Assembly (NCBI GenBank): GCA_016125375.1
Contig: WGLU01000008.1
Coordinates: forward strand, 62,001-126,000
Direction of reading: 5' to 3'
DNA from: Pseudomonadota bacterium
Lineage (GTDB): Bacteria; Pseudomonadota; Alphaproteobacteria; UBA1280; RI-95
Length of the DNA stretch: 64,000 bases
A program made the position numbers and the translations under genes. The first letter of the stretch is position 1. Each line of letters starts with the position of its first letter. The notes beneath the pieces are model-generated. The model was not told where the DNA came from. It saw only the letters and a list, made by a program, of their open reading frames with translations, and ran no database searches. Below are positions 43,183-51,716 of the stretch, piece after piece.

Positions 43183-44217
43183 ATGCTCAGCACCATGACC
43201 AACGCACTGCGCTCAGACATTATCACCCATGGCCGTACCCTCGGCTTTGACGTGGTGCGCATCACACGACCGCAGGATTTTTCCGCCCGTTTAAAGGAAT
43301 GGCTGGCGCAAGGGTATCACGGCAGTATGGACTGGATGGCCCGTGATCCTGATGTGCGCGGCAACCCTTTGGCCATGTGGCCGGAAGTCAAATCCGTCAT
43401 CTCTGTCGGTTACAACTATGGTCCGGACAGTGATCCGATGGAAAAGCTGAAGGACAAAACCCGCGGCAATATTTCCGTCTACGCGCAAGGTGACGACTAC
43501 CACGACATCATCAAGAAAAAGCTAAAAGCCTATGGCAACTGGCTGGCCCGAACCTATGGCACCCAGCTCAAGGTATTTGTGGATACCGCACCGGTGATGG
43601 AAAAACCCTTTGCACAGGCCGCAGGCATCGGCTGGCAGGGCAAGCACACCAATCTGGTCAGCAAGGATTATGGCTCGTGGCTGTTTCTCGGCACCATCTA
43701 CCTGACAATGGAAATTGAACCGGATAGCCCTGAGGTTGACCACTGCGGCAGTTGCCGCCGCTGCCTGGACGTGTGCCCCACACAGGCATTCCCCCAACCC
43801 TATGTGCTGGATGCGCGAAAATGCATTTCCTACCTGACCATCGAGCACAAGGACGCCATTCCGGAAGAGCTGCGACCCAAACTCGGTAACCGCATCTACG
43901 GCTGCGACGACTGCCTGTCCGTCTGTCCATGGAACAAGTTTGCCCAGCAGACGCAGGAGCTTGCCTTTGCCCCGCGCGAATCCCTCCGTGGCCCCGAACT
44001 GGCCGCTCTTGCCCTGCTGGACGACGCTGCCTTCCGCGAAACCTTCCGCAAGTCACCCATCAAACGCATCGGCCGCAACCGTTTTGTACGCAACGTCCTT
44101 TACGCTATCGGCAACAGCGGCGACGCCACGCTGGCCCCCATTGCAGGCGGGCTTGTCACCGATCCGGACCCGGTGGTTGCCGACGCCGCCAGATGGGCCC
44201 TTAACCGCTTGAAATAG
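43183..44217 (+). CDS. queG: Epoxyqueuosine reductase
   Basis: 344 residues. Cobalamin- and iron-sulfur-dependent enzyme for the last step of queuosine tRNA modification. Seen: HGSMDWMARDPDVRGNP near residue 45, two ferredoxin-type clusters CGSCRRCLDVCPTQAF (about residue 188) and CDDCLSVCPWN (about 243), and a C-terminal HEAT-like repeat end (DPVVADAARWALNRL). Start: ATG at 43183 after AGGAAGG; a later ATG at 43195 is possible. Confidence 0.95.
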   Translation: MLSTMTNALRSDIITHGRTLGFDVVRITRPQDFSARLKEWLAQGYHGSMDWMARDPDVRGNPLAMWPEVKSVISVGYNYGPDSDPMEKLKDKTRGNISVYAQGDDYHDIIKKKLKAYGNWLARTYGTQLKVFVDTAPVMEKPFAQAAGIGWQGKHTNLVSKDYGSWLFLGTIYLTMEIEPDSPEVDHCGSCRRCLDVCPTQAFPQPYVLDARKCISYLTIEHKDAIPEELRPKLGNRIYGCDDCLSVCPWNKFAQQTQELAFAPRESLRGPELAALALLDDAAFRETFRKSPIKRIGRNRFVRNVLYAIGNSGDATLAPIAGGLVTDPDPVVADAARWALNRLK

Positions 44218-44297
44218 CGTTTTTCCACTCCCACATTATAACCATCAAGCCATCTTGGCTCCCGTTTCCCATCTTCCTCTCTCCAATGGAGCGCACT

Positions 44298-44630
44298 ATG
44301 CAAACCATCCGTAAAGTCTTGGGCTTCGTGCTCAAGTCCCTGTGGCGTCTGCTGTTGGTGGTCGGCATCATTGCCGCCATCGCCTACGTCGGCTACACCC
44401 TCTGGGACAACCGTCCGCGTGACTATGCGGAGCCCGAAATCAAGGGCAATGCCTTCGTCACCTGCCCGGCCAATGCGACCGATCTCGAACTGCGCGCCGG
44501 CTACAAGGTGCCCGTGGTCGAGAACCATCAGATCGTCGTCCAGTACCGTCTGCTCTACCGCGACGGGAATGGCGAGAACTGCATTCGCATCGTCGACCAG
44601 GCGACCTTCGAGAAGAAGGTCGGACACTAA
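44298..44630 (+). CDS. Small single-pass membrane protein, unknown function
   Basis: 110 residues. One membrane segment (about residues 14-36), then about 70 soluble residues with two cysteines (FVTCPAN, ENCIRIV) that could form a disulfide outside the cytoplasm. No family recognised. Start: ATG at 44298 with GGAG at six-base spacing; an in-frame ATG at 44286 overlaps that site. Preceded by a leader of mostly C and T and followed by its own terminator. Confidence 0.75.
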   Translation: MQTIRKVLGFVLKSLWRLLLVVGIIAAIAYVGYTLWDNRPRDYAEPEIKGNAFVTCPANATDLELRAGYKVPVVENHQIVVQYRLLYRDGNGENCIRIVDQATFEKKVGH

Positions 44631-44642
44631 CCTCCCAAGCGT

Positions 44643-44671
44643 GGGGCAGCCTTTATGGCTGCCCCTTTTTT
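44643..44671 (+). terminator. Intrinsic terminator of the small membrane protein gene
   Basis: GGGGCAGCC/GGCTGCCCC stem with a five-base loop, then seven T; 12 bases past the stop. Confidence 0.92.
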
Positions 44672-44718
44672 GTGTACACTGGCGCGGCAGATAAAAACGA
44701 TATACAAGGGACCCCGCC

Positions 44719-45492
44719 ATGCTGGTTTTACTTTCTCCCTCCAAACGTCTGGATGAAAAACCCACACTGCCGGACATGACACCAACCCAGCCCGCCCTGC
44801 TGGACAAAGCAACCGCCCTCGCCGGTATCATGAAGAAAAAGACCGCCGCCGACCTGAAAAAGCTCATGGGTGTGAGCGATGCCATCGCCACCCTCAACGT
44901 GCAGCGGTTCAAGGACTTCAAAACGCCGTTCACGCCGCAGAATGCGCTGCCTGCGCTTTTTCTGTTCAAGGGTGATGTGTACGACAACATGGATGTGCAC
45001 ACCTACAAAAAACCCGAGCTGGATTTTGCGCAGAAGCATGTGCGCATCCTGTCCGGCCTATACGGTGTGCTGCGCCCGATGGATTTGATGCAACCCTACC
45101 GTCTGGAAATGGGAACCACTCTGGAGACAAAAACCGCCAAGAACCTCTACGGCTACTGGGGCGATGCCATCACCGAACACCTGAATGCCGACCTGAATGC
45201 CAGCGGCGATGACACCGTTATCAACCTCGCCTCGACAGAGTACTTCTCTGCCGTCAAACCCACCCACCTGAACGGGCGGCTGCTCACCCTGCATTTCAAG
45301 CAGAACAAGGGTGGCAGCCTCAAAACCATTGGCCTGATGGCCAAACGTGCCCGCGGTATGATGTGCAACTACATCATCAAACACCACATCACCGACCCGG
45401 AAAAGCTGAAAGGGTTTACCGGTGGTGGGTATGTTTTCCGTCCGGAGCTGTCCGAAGCCGACAGCTGGGTTTTTACCCTGAATATGAAGTAG
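44719..45492 (+). CDS. yaaA: Peroxide stress protein YaaA
   Basis: 257 residues, normal for the UPF0246/DUF328 family. Typical motifs: LLSPSKRLD at the N terminus, LSGLYGVLRPMDLMQPYRLEMGT in the middle and INLASTEYF, KRARGMMCNYII toward the C terminus. In E. coli the protein lowers intracellular iron during peroxide stress and binds DNA. Start: ATG at 44719 after AAGGG. Transcribed alone with a strong terminator. Confidence 0.95.
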   Translation: MLVLLSPSKRLDEKPTLPDMTPTQPALLDKATALAGIMKKKTAADLKKLMGVSDAIATLNVQRFKDFKTPFTPQNALPALFLFKGDVYDNMDVHTYKKPELDFAQKHVRILSGLYGVLRPMDLMQPYRLEMGTTLETKTAKNLYGYWGDAITEHLNADLNASGDDTVINLASTEYFSAVKPTHLNGRLLTLHFKQNKGGSLKTIGLMAKRARGMMCNYIIKHHITDPEKLKGFTGGGYVFRPELSEADSWVFTLNMK

Positions 45493-45493
45493 C

Positions 45494-45523
45494 AAAAAAG
45501 CCCCCGCTGGTGCGGGGGCTTTT
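45494..45523. terminator. Bidirectional terminator between yaaA and the kinase-like gene
   Basis: AGCCCCCGC/GCGGGGGCT stem with TGGT loop, A run on the left and T run on the right; lies between two convergent stops. Confidence 0.92.
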
Positions 45524-45529
45524 CGTTTA

Positions 45530-46153
45530 TCAGCCGACGTAAGGGTCGGTCACAACCAGCCGGCCATCGGCCGGACGGTACATGATGTTGGCTGTCTGGG
45601 TATCCAGACCAAGAGATTTGGCATCCCTCAGGGCACGCACCTGTGCCACAACCTGCCGGATTTCCCTGATGGTCGCACTGTCAGGCTTTTTGTAGCCAAA
45701 CAGCATCTGGCTGAGGGACCACTGCGCGTTGAACAAATCTTCGCTACGGGTCGACTTGATGCTGACCAGCGGCTCCATCAATGTCAGATGGAAGCCCTTT
45801 GCCACATCGATCGTCCGGTGCAGGTAGATGCGCGGGTAATGCGGATTATCCGCATGTTCCATGGCCAGCCGCACGAAATGCGGGTAGCCCCTGTCGGTAC
45901 GGGTGAGTTTGCACACCACGCCGTCAACCAGATACACATCACTGAAGGCACCGCTGTCCAGATAGATACCGCCCTGAGCCTCAAGCGCCTGCCGAAGGGC
46001 AAGGAACGACGGCTCGTGCAGCGTCAAATGGACCAGTTGGTTGTATATATCCCGCGCTTTGGCGGGCAGTTCGGGTGACTGGAGCAAACTTTCCCCGCGC
46101 AGGCGCGCAAGGGCGTCCTGCTCCTGCAGGTGAAAGTACAGCGCTTCGCGCAT
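45530..46153 (-). CDS. Minimal protein-kinase-like protein
   Basis: 207 residues, about half the size of a normal aminoglycoside-phosphotransferase or protein kinase. Seen: a glycine-loop-like DSGAFSDVYLV near residue 70 with VVCKLTR providing a lysine, a hinge region (LTLMEPLVSI), and a catalytic-loop-like GLDTQTANIMYRP (Asp and Asn) followed by LVVTDPYVG, an equivalent of the DFG/metal-binding Asp, right at the C terminus. So key residues are kept but the C lobe is missing beyond the DFG equivalent. Start: ATG at 46153 with GGAG at six-base spacing. Substrate unknown. Confidence 0.72.
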   Translation of the reverse strand: MREALYFHLQEQDALARLRGESLLQSPELPAKARDIYNQLVHLTLHEPSFLALRQALEAQGGIYLDSGAFSDVYLVDGVVCKLTRTDRGYPHFVRLAMEHADNPHYPRIYLHRTIDVAKGFHLTLMEPLVSIKSTRSEDLFNAQWSLSQMLFGYKKPDSATIREIRQVVAQVRALRDAKSLGLDTQTANIMYRPADGRLVVTDPYVG

Positions 46154-46210
46154 GATGCACTCCATGAAAGGCAAACGGGAAGAGAAGATAACCATGTTAT
46201 CCGTTAGCAG

Positions 46211-46235
46211 AAATGGCGCCATACGGGCGCCATTT
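46211..46235 (-). terminator. Hairpin after the M16 peptidase gene
   Basis: AATGGCGCC/GGCGCCATT stem (46212-46220 with 46226-46234), 19 bases past the stop at 46254. The T tail is short, so termination may be partial. Confidence 0.65.
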
Positions 46236-46253
46236 CAAGGGTAATTGACTGTT

Positions 46254-47495
46254 TTATGCGGCAAAGTCGCGGACTGTTTTCTCATCCGCCGGACCCACCA
46301 CCGACAGGCTGGGCGTGCCACCTAACATCCGGCCCGCAGCACGTAGGAGGTCGGCCTTGCTCAGGCTGTCGAGCTTTTTCAACACCTCGGTAACCGGAAC
46401 GTGGCGGCCGTACAGCATCTGGTCGCGGGCAATCCGCCCCATGCGGCTGTCGGTCGATTCCATCGACATCATCAGGCTTGATTTCAACTGAGCGCGGGCA
46501 CGCGCCACGCTTTCATCGGTCAGGTCCTTGGTGCCCGTCAGCAGGGTCTCGCGCAGGACGGGTAGCATCTCGCTCAGGCGCTCGGGCGCTGTGCCTGCAT
46601 AAACACCAAACAGCCCTGTGTCGTAGCTGTTGGAAAGGTAACTGAACACACTGTAGGCAAGGCCGCGCTTCTCCCGCACTTCCTGGAACAGCGGGCTGGC
46701 CATACCGCCACCCATCAACATGGTCCACACGTGCGCGGCATAATAATCGGGGTCAAGGTAGGATACCCCTTCATAGGCCAGCGCCACGTGTACCTGCTCC
46801 AGCGGGCGGTGTTCGGTATGTACACCACCGGCATAACGGGCGGGCGCCATGCGGGTGACCTCACCTTTTGGCAGTTTGCCAAAGTGACGGGCCACCATTT
46901 CTACCAGCTTGACGTGGTCCACATTACCGGCAGCGGAAACAATCATGTTCGACGCGCTGTAGTGGGTGCCCATGTAGGTTTGCAAATCGCTTTTACGCAA
47001 GGCTTTGACGGTATCCACAGTCCCCAGGATAGAGCGCCCGATAGCTTGGGACGGGTAACAGACCTCCTGCAGGTGTTCAAACACCACATCGTCCGGCGTG
47101 TCCTTCATTTCGCCGATTTCCTGCAAAATTACATCCCGCTCGCGGGTGATTTCCTCCTCCGGGAAGGTGCTGTTCAGCAGAATGTCCCCCAGCATATCCA
47201 CGGCCAGCGGCAAATCATCCTTCAGGACCTTGATGTAATAGGTCGTCATCTCGCGGCCGGTAGCGGCGTTCATGTGGCCGCCCACGTCCTCGATTTCCGC
47301 CGCAATGGCCAGTGCGTCACGGCGGTGGGTTCCCTTAAAGGCCATATGCTCCAAAAAGTGGGATACGCCATTATTACGCGCATCCTCGGCACGGGCACCC
47401 GTACGCACATACACACCCACCGAGGCGGTTTCCACCGCGGGCATCACCTCGCTGACAATCAGCAGGCCGTTATCGAGTCTGGTTTCCTGATACAT
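46254..47495 (-). CDS. M16-family zinc peptidase (mitochondrial processing peptidase-like)
   Basis: 413 residues. Inverted zinc motif HFLEHMAFKG near residue 48 with the downstream EMTTYYIKV and glutamate of the REVILQE-like segment (ERDVILQEIGEMKD); the C-terminal half has the R/Y substrate pair region (REKRGLAYSVFSYLS). In Alphaproteobacteria this gene is usually next to thrC; here an ICMT-like gene sits between them. Start: ATG at 47495, sharing one base with the upstream stop. Likely acts on peptides in the cytoplasm or periplasm; natural targets unknown. Confidence 0.93.
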   Translation of the reverse strand: MYQETRLDNGLLIVSEVMPAVETASVGVYVRTGARAEDARNNGVSHFLEHMAFKGTHRRDALAIAAEIEDVGGHMNAATGREMTTYYIKVLKDDLPLAVDMLGDILLNSTFPEEEITRERDVILQEIGEMKDTPDDVVFEHLQEVCYPSQAIGRSILGTVDTVKALRKSDLQTYMGTHYSASNMIVSAAGNVDHVKLVEMVARHFGKLPKGEVTRMAPARYAGGVHTEHRPLEQVHVALAYEGVSYLDPDYYAAHVWTMLMGGGMASPLFQEVREKRGLAYSVFSYLSNSYDTGLFGVYAGTAPERLSEMLPVLRETLLTGTKDLTDESVARARAQLKSSLMMSMESTDSRMGRIARDQMLYGRHVPVTEVLKKLDSLSKADLLRAAGRMLGGTPSLSVVGPADEKTVRDFAA

Positions 47496-48814
47496 TATTT
47501 TCCGCTATATCCGGCAGGGGGTTGGTATCGCAGCCGCGGGAACAGGCGCCCCATAAAAGAGAACAGGCTGTGGTCATTCATATACAGGGCGTACTGAACG
47601 TAATCCCTGTCTGCCGACAGGTGACGCTCTTCGGTCCGTGCCCGCATAAAATACACAAAATTAACCAAAAGCAAAGCAAGACAGAACTTTACCGTCGCTG
47701 CCCAGCCCATATGCGGCACAAACGGTACCGACACCAGCCACCAGCTCAGGTTTTTGCTGACGTAGGCCGGGTGTTTAGTCAGACGGTACGGCCCGTTGGT
47801 AATAATGCCCCGGTGTGTCAGATTGGAGAAGCGTAACCCGAAGATAACCGTCGCCCACGCATACATCACCACACAGAACAGGATGAGTATGCCCCAGATC
47901 ATATACTGCGGGGTTCCTTCTGCCAGCCATACGTCCCATCTAAAGCCACCGCCCTGATAGGTTAGGTACGAGGTGTTAAATCCGCTCCAGATCGGTGGGT
48001 AGCACATCAGCGCCACACCCCAGCCGAGGAAGGTCGGCTCGGTCGAACGGATGTGACTGTCCAGCAGGCGGAAGGTCATCATGTACCCGAGTGCGCCGAA
48101 TACCACGTCCACCATGTAAATGGCGGCAACCAACAAAGGCTGCTTCTGGGCAAAGGTAGCCTGTACCCAGTCAAAGTTGACAACCAGCAGATAGCGCAGG
48201 CTGCCGTCGAGCGTAAAGACCACCATCAACGGCAGAAAGAAGCCTTTTACCAGCCAGCCCAGCACATGTTGCCGGATGATCTTGCCCTGCGCCAGCCGCG
48301 GGCGGCCCAGCACCCACATGCCCAGTTGCCAGTAGGCGTCGTAGGGGTTGGTCATACGGCTATCCACAAAAGCGATGTACGGCACAGCCAACGCCAGCGG
48401 GTATATCCCGTAGGCGAGGATAAGCATGTAAAACTTGCTGTAATACGGCGTGTTGTACTCCCCCAAAGCCCAGTAAAAGAACGCGGGTACAGCCAATGTG
48501 GCCGCAAGACCGATTGTTTTGACCATCGTCCGCTTCAGACTCCAGCGGGCAGGACGGTCCCAGTCCAGCCCTGTGCTGGGGCGGCGCCATGTTTTGAGGA
48601 AAATGGCTTCCAGTAGCACAATCGGTACGATGACCGAGCCGATAAGCAGGCAGAACCCCCGCAACAGTTGCGCATCGTCCGCAATCGCATAGCCGGCGTC
48701 ACTCATCGTCACGCCGTTGGTGCGTAGCCAGAACATCATCGCCACGCCGCACAATGCCCCGACAAGCGTTATCCAGACGCTGGTGGCGGATTTGGGCGGT
48801 TGTTTGGGGTTCAT
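47495..48814 (-). CDS. Isoprenylcysteine-methyltransferase-like multi-pass membrane protein
   Basis: 439 residues. About ten membrane segments. The C-terminal part (about residues 330-420) has the ICMT/PEMT pattern: NLTHRGIITNGPYRLTKHP, then RTEERHLSADRDYVQY with the paired glutamates, which binds S-adenosylmethionine. The long N-terminal membrane region (about 1-300) is not part of the usual ICMT core. Start: ATG at 48814, overlapping the thrC stop by four bases (ATGA), so translationally coupled. The substrate is unknown; candidates are lipids or small hydrophobic thiols. Confidence 0.82.
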   Translation of the reverse strand: MNPKQPPKSATSVWITLVGALCGVAMMFWLRTNGVTMSDAGYAIADDAQLLRGFCLLIGSVIVPIVLLEAIFLKTWRRPSTGLDWDRPARWSLKRTMVKTIGLAATLAVPAFFYWALGEYNTPYYSKFYMLILAYGIYPLALAVPYIAFVDSRMTNPYDAYWQLGMWVLGRPRLAQGKIIRQHVLGWLVKGFFLPLMVVFTLDGSLRYLLVVNFDWVQATFAQKQPLLVAAIYMVDVVFGALGYMMTFRLLDSHIRSTEPTFLGWGVALMCYPPIWSGFNTSYLTYQGGGFRWDVWLAEGTPQYMIWGILILFCVVMYAWATVIFGLRFSNLTHRGIITNGPYRLTKHPAYVSKNLSWWLVSVPFVPHMGWAATVKFCLALLLVNFVYFMRARTEERHLSADRDYVQYALYMNDHSLFSFMGRLFPRLRYQPPAGYSGK

Positions 48815-50211
48815 GCCGTTTTCCGTTTTTTGTCTGTCATGTAGGTCTTCAAAGCTGGCAGCCCTTTGGGCAGTTGGCCATATACCTCGTCCTTGTGCAT
48901 CAGGTCGGCCATATGGGGTGGCAGTTCGGGCACTTCGGCAGTTGCCTCTTTTACCGCGTCCGGGAACTTGGCCGGGTGCGCCGTTGCCAGCACCACAACG
49001 GGGCGGTTCTCCGGCCTGCGCCATGCGGCGTACACCCCAACGGCCGTGTGGGGGTCAATCAGGCGTCCCTGTTCGGCAAAACAGGCGGCAATCGCACTGC
49101 GTGTTTGTACCTCACCCACGGCCACGGCATCAAAATCCATACGAATGGCGGCCATTTCATCCTCGCTCAAGGCAGGCAGGGCACCGTCTTCGGCAAAAGC
49201 TGCCATCAGGCTTTTGAGGTGCCCCGCATCCCGCCCCGTCACATCGAACAGCAGCCGTTCAAAGTTACTGGCAACTTGAATATCCATGCTCGGGCTTTGG
49301 GTCGGGGTTACAAACTTGCGCGAGTAGTCCCCGCTTTTAAGGAAGCGCGCCAGAATATCGTTGCGGTTGGTGGCAATAATCAGCTTATCGAACGGCAGGC
49401 CGCATTTTTTGGCCACATAGCCCGCAAACACATCGCCAAAGTTGCCCGTCGGCACGCTAAAGCTGATGGCAGGCCGCAATTTCTCCGGCAGGCGTGACCA
49501 TGCGTAGGCGTAATAGACAATCTGTGGCAGCAGCCGTGCCCAGCTGATGGAGTTGACTGCCGTCAGGCCCATTTTTTTGCGGAAGGCCGCATCGTTAAAA
49601 GCTGCCTTGACCATGTCCTGACAGTCGTCGAACGTGCCCTCCACCGCGACGGGAAAAACATTCACCGCCCCCGTGGTCGTCATTTGCCGCTGTTGGACGG
49701 GGCTGACACGCCCTTTGGGAAAAAGGATGAAAATATCCAGCTGGCCGCGCCCTTTAAGGCCCTCGATTGCTGCCGAGCCTGTATCGCCGGAGGTTGCCCC
49801 CAGCACAGTCGCCTGTTGCCCGCGGCGGGCAAGGGCAACATCCAGCATCAGGCCGAGCATCTGCAAGGCTACATCCTTAAAAGCCAGTGTGGGGCCGTGG
49901 TACAGCTCCAGCAGCCACATGCCGGCTTCCAGCTTGCTCAGTGGCGTCACGTCGGCGCTATTGAACGTTTTGGCCGCTCGGGCTATGAGCTTTTGCAGCT
50001 CCTTGCGGGTCAGAAAATCCCCGACGAACGGCTCCATGACCAGCAGGGCGATTTCCTGCCACGACATCTCCGGCAGGCGGGCCAGCACGTCGGCGGTAAA
50101 AATATGTGGCCAAGCCGTCGGTACGTACAGGCCACCGTCCGGTGCAAGGCCGTCAAGCAACGCTGTTTCAAAGCTGACCGGGCCATGCCCGCGGGTGCTG
50201 ATATATTCCAT
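48811..50211 (-). CDS. thrC: Threonine synthase
   Basis: 466 residues, the long Gram-negative form. PLP-dependent conversion of phosphohomoserine to threonine. Seen: N-terminal YISTRGHGPVSFETALLDGLAPDGGLYVP, the PLP lysine in GPTLAFKDVALQMLG near residue 112, GATSGDTGSAAIEGLKG, and SVPTGNFGDVFAGYVAKK. First gene of the thrC, ICMT-like, M16 peptidase operon. Confidence 0.97.
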   Translation of the reverse strand: MEYISTRGHGPVSFETALLDGLAPDGGLYVPTAWPHIFTADVLARLPEMSWQEIALLVMEPFVGDFLTRKELQKLIARAAKTFNSADVTPLSKLEAGMWLLELYHGPTLAFKDVALQMLGLMLDVALARRGQQATVLGATSGDTGSAAIEGLKGRGQLDIFILFPKGRVSPVQQRQMTTTGAVNVFPVAVEGTFDDCQDMVKAAFNDAAFRKKMGLTAVNSISWARLLPQIVYYAYAWSRLPEKLRPAISFSVPTGNFGDVFAGYVAKKCGLPFDKLIIATNRNDILARFLKSGDYSRKFVTPTQSPSMDIQVASNFERLLFDVTGRDAGHLKSLMAAFAEDGALPALSEDEMAAIRMDFDAVAVGEVQTRSAIAACFAEQGRLIDPHTAVGVYAAWRRPENRPVVVLATAHPAKFPDAVKEATAEVPELPPHMADLMHKDEVYGQLPKGLPALKTYMTDKKRKTA

Positions 50212-50263
50212 CCCACAAGTTTACGGCACAGCCGCGCGCCGCCCAAGCACTTAAGATGATGAT

Positions 50264-50293
50264 TTGCCTCTGCCGCATAAACAGGGGTAAGAT
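50264..50293 (+). promoter_or_regulatory. Promoter of the EEP-family gene
   Basis: TTGCCT, 18-base spacer, TAAGAT, about 63 bases upstream of the start at 50357, followed by a C/T-rich leader (around 50305-50340). Confidence 0.55.
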
Positions 50294-50356
50294 GGCGCGT
50301 CTTTTAGGCGACACTTTTCTTCCTTTTCTGCGCTCTCCTCACATCAGGAGGCGGAA

Positions 50357-51124
50357 ATGCTACGCGTTCTGTCCTGGAACCTCTACCACTACAACAAAAA
50401 GCTCGGCACGGCAGTCAAAGCCGTCAAGCGTCTCAAACCCGACGTGGTGTGCCTCCAAGAGGTGCATCCGGATGCCTTCCCGATGCTCGAAGCACTGGAC
50501 GGCTACACCCTCCACAAAGCGCGGGATTTTCACGAGGACCATAACGGCATCCTCACTGAGCAGTCGTATCTGGTCATTCTCTCGCGCCTGCCCGTAAGCC
50601 GCCACCATGTGGTCAACCACGGCGAGGCGCCAAGCGACTCCATCGTCGGCTGGCTGACCAAGTGGGTCGAGTGCGTGGAAAGCCAGTCCGTCACCGTCCA
50701 GACGGACGAAGGACCGGTCACAGTGGTCAACTGCCACCTTTCCTGTGCTGTCAGCATGAAGCACCGTCAGGTCGAAATGGCCGAGGTCATGGCCGGGCAC
50801 GTGGGCGATTCGCAAAACCCTGTCGTTCTCTGCGGCGACTTCAATACGCTGGGCCGTCCGTGGACCAACCTGATTGCCGGCTGGGTGTTCGGCATCCGCT
50901 GGGCGGAACTGTTCGTCAATGAACAGGACCTCTTCGATGCCTTCTGCGCCCGCCACGGATTTGTACAGCTGTTCCAGCATGTGCTTACCCATCCGCTGAC
51001 GTTCGGCAATCTGGACCACATCCTGATCACGGCCAAGAACCTCCGCTGCGACTACCGTCGCATCGGCAGGCAACGCTACGGCAGCGACCACCGCATGCTG
51101 GTGGCCGACCTGACGCCGTTTTAA
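50357..51124 (+). CDS. Endonuclease/exonuclease/phosphatase (EEP) family protein
   Basis: 255 residues, a complete EEP domain. Catalytic motifs: LSWNLYH (metal Asn), CLQEV (metal Glu), VNCHLS, CGDFNT (Asp/Asn), GNLDHILI and SDHRMLVADL (general-base Asp-His). The fold includes nucleases, sphingomyelinase-like lipases and inositol phosphatases, so the substrate is open. No signal peptide, so cytoplasmic. Start: ATG at 50357 with AGGAGG at seven-base spacing. Lies alone between thrC and the oxidase cluster. Confidence 0.9.
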   Translation: MLRVLSWNLYHYNKKLGTAVKAVKRLKPDVVCLQEVHPDAFPMLEALDGYTLHKARDFHEDHNGILTEQSYLVILSRLPVSRHHVVNHGEAPSDSIVGWLTKWVECVESQSVTVQTDEGPVTVVNCHLSCAVSMKHRQVEMAEVMAGHVGDSQNPVVLCGDFNTLGRPWTNLIAGWVFGIRWAELFVNEQDLFDAFCARHGFVQLFQHVLTHPLTFGNLDHILITAKNLRCDYRRIGRQRYGSDHRMLVADLTPF

Positions 51125-51128
51125 CGAG

Positions 51129-51163
51129 AAAACCCGGTACTGTTTGTACCGGGTTTTGTTTTT
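51129..51163. terminator. Terminator between the EEP gene and the Nudix gene
   Basis: AAAACCCGGTAC/GTACCGGGTTTT 12-bp stem with a five-base loop and then T-rich sequence on plus; may also serve the convergent Nudix gene. Confidence 0.9.
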
Positions 51164-51669
51164 TAGGTCAGCATGTGGGTGACCGCATCAATAAACAGTT
51201 TGTGGTGCAGCCCTTCGCGCATGTGCAGGAACTGTGCAGGTGTGAACATCTTGGCCCCCGTCGACTCCAGGCTGTGCCGCAGTTCCTGCGGGTTGAGCAA
51301 TGGTGCCGTATAGAACACCTGATAGCTCTCCGGGAAGGGGTAATAATACTTTTCCGGCCTATCACCGTGGCAGACCATGTGATGGTAGCCTACCAGTGTC
51401 AGGTCGCCGACCTCGGCACCCGTTTCTTCAAATATCTCCCGCCGAGCGGCCTCCTCAGGCGTCTCGCCTCTCTCGATATGGCCACCGGGGATGGACCAGC
51501 CGCGCCCGTCGATATGGGCCAACAGAATCTGTCCATCAGCAATCGCGATGACAAAGGCAGTGGTAATGAGTGGTACTTCCGGCAGCGTGTCACTACGCAT
51601 GGTCGTGATGGTGTTGGGCTTGGGCAGCCACTCCACATCCGTACGGACGACCGTTTGTTCCATATCCAT
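51163..51669 (-). CDS. Nudix hydrolase
   Basis: 168 residues. Hydrolyses a nucleoside-diphosphate-linked compound. The Nudix box is complete: GGHIERGETPEEAARREIFEETGAEVG contains the G, E, RE and EExG positions (about residues 62-84). Start: ATG at 51669 with GGAGGG at six-base spacing; two codons later is a second ATG. It lies between the EEP gene and ctaE but is not usual for the oxidase cluster. Substrate not predictable. Confidence 0.92.
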   Translation of the reverse strand: MDMEQTVVRTDVEWLPKPNTITTMRSDTLPEVPLITTAFVIAIADGQILLAHIDGRGWSIPGGHIERGETPEEAARREIFEETGAEVGDLTLVGYHHMVCHGDRPEKYYYPFPESYQVFYTAPLLNPQELRHSLESTGAKMFTPAQFLHMREGLHHKLFIDAVTHMLT

Positions 51670-51686
51670 GTCTTTCCCTCCAAAAG

Positions 51687-51709
51687 CGTGACCCCGCCGA
51701 AGCGGGGCC
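51687..51709 (-). terminator. Hairpin terminator after ctaE
   Basis: GGCCCCGC/GCGGGGTC stem (one G-T pair, 51690-51697 with 51702-51709) ten bases past the ctaE stop; T content after it is modest. Confidence 0.65.
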
Positions 51710-51716
51710 AGGTTTC

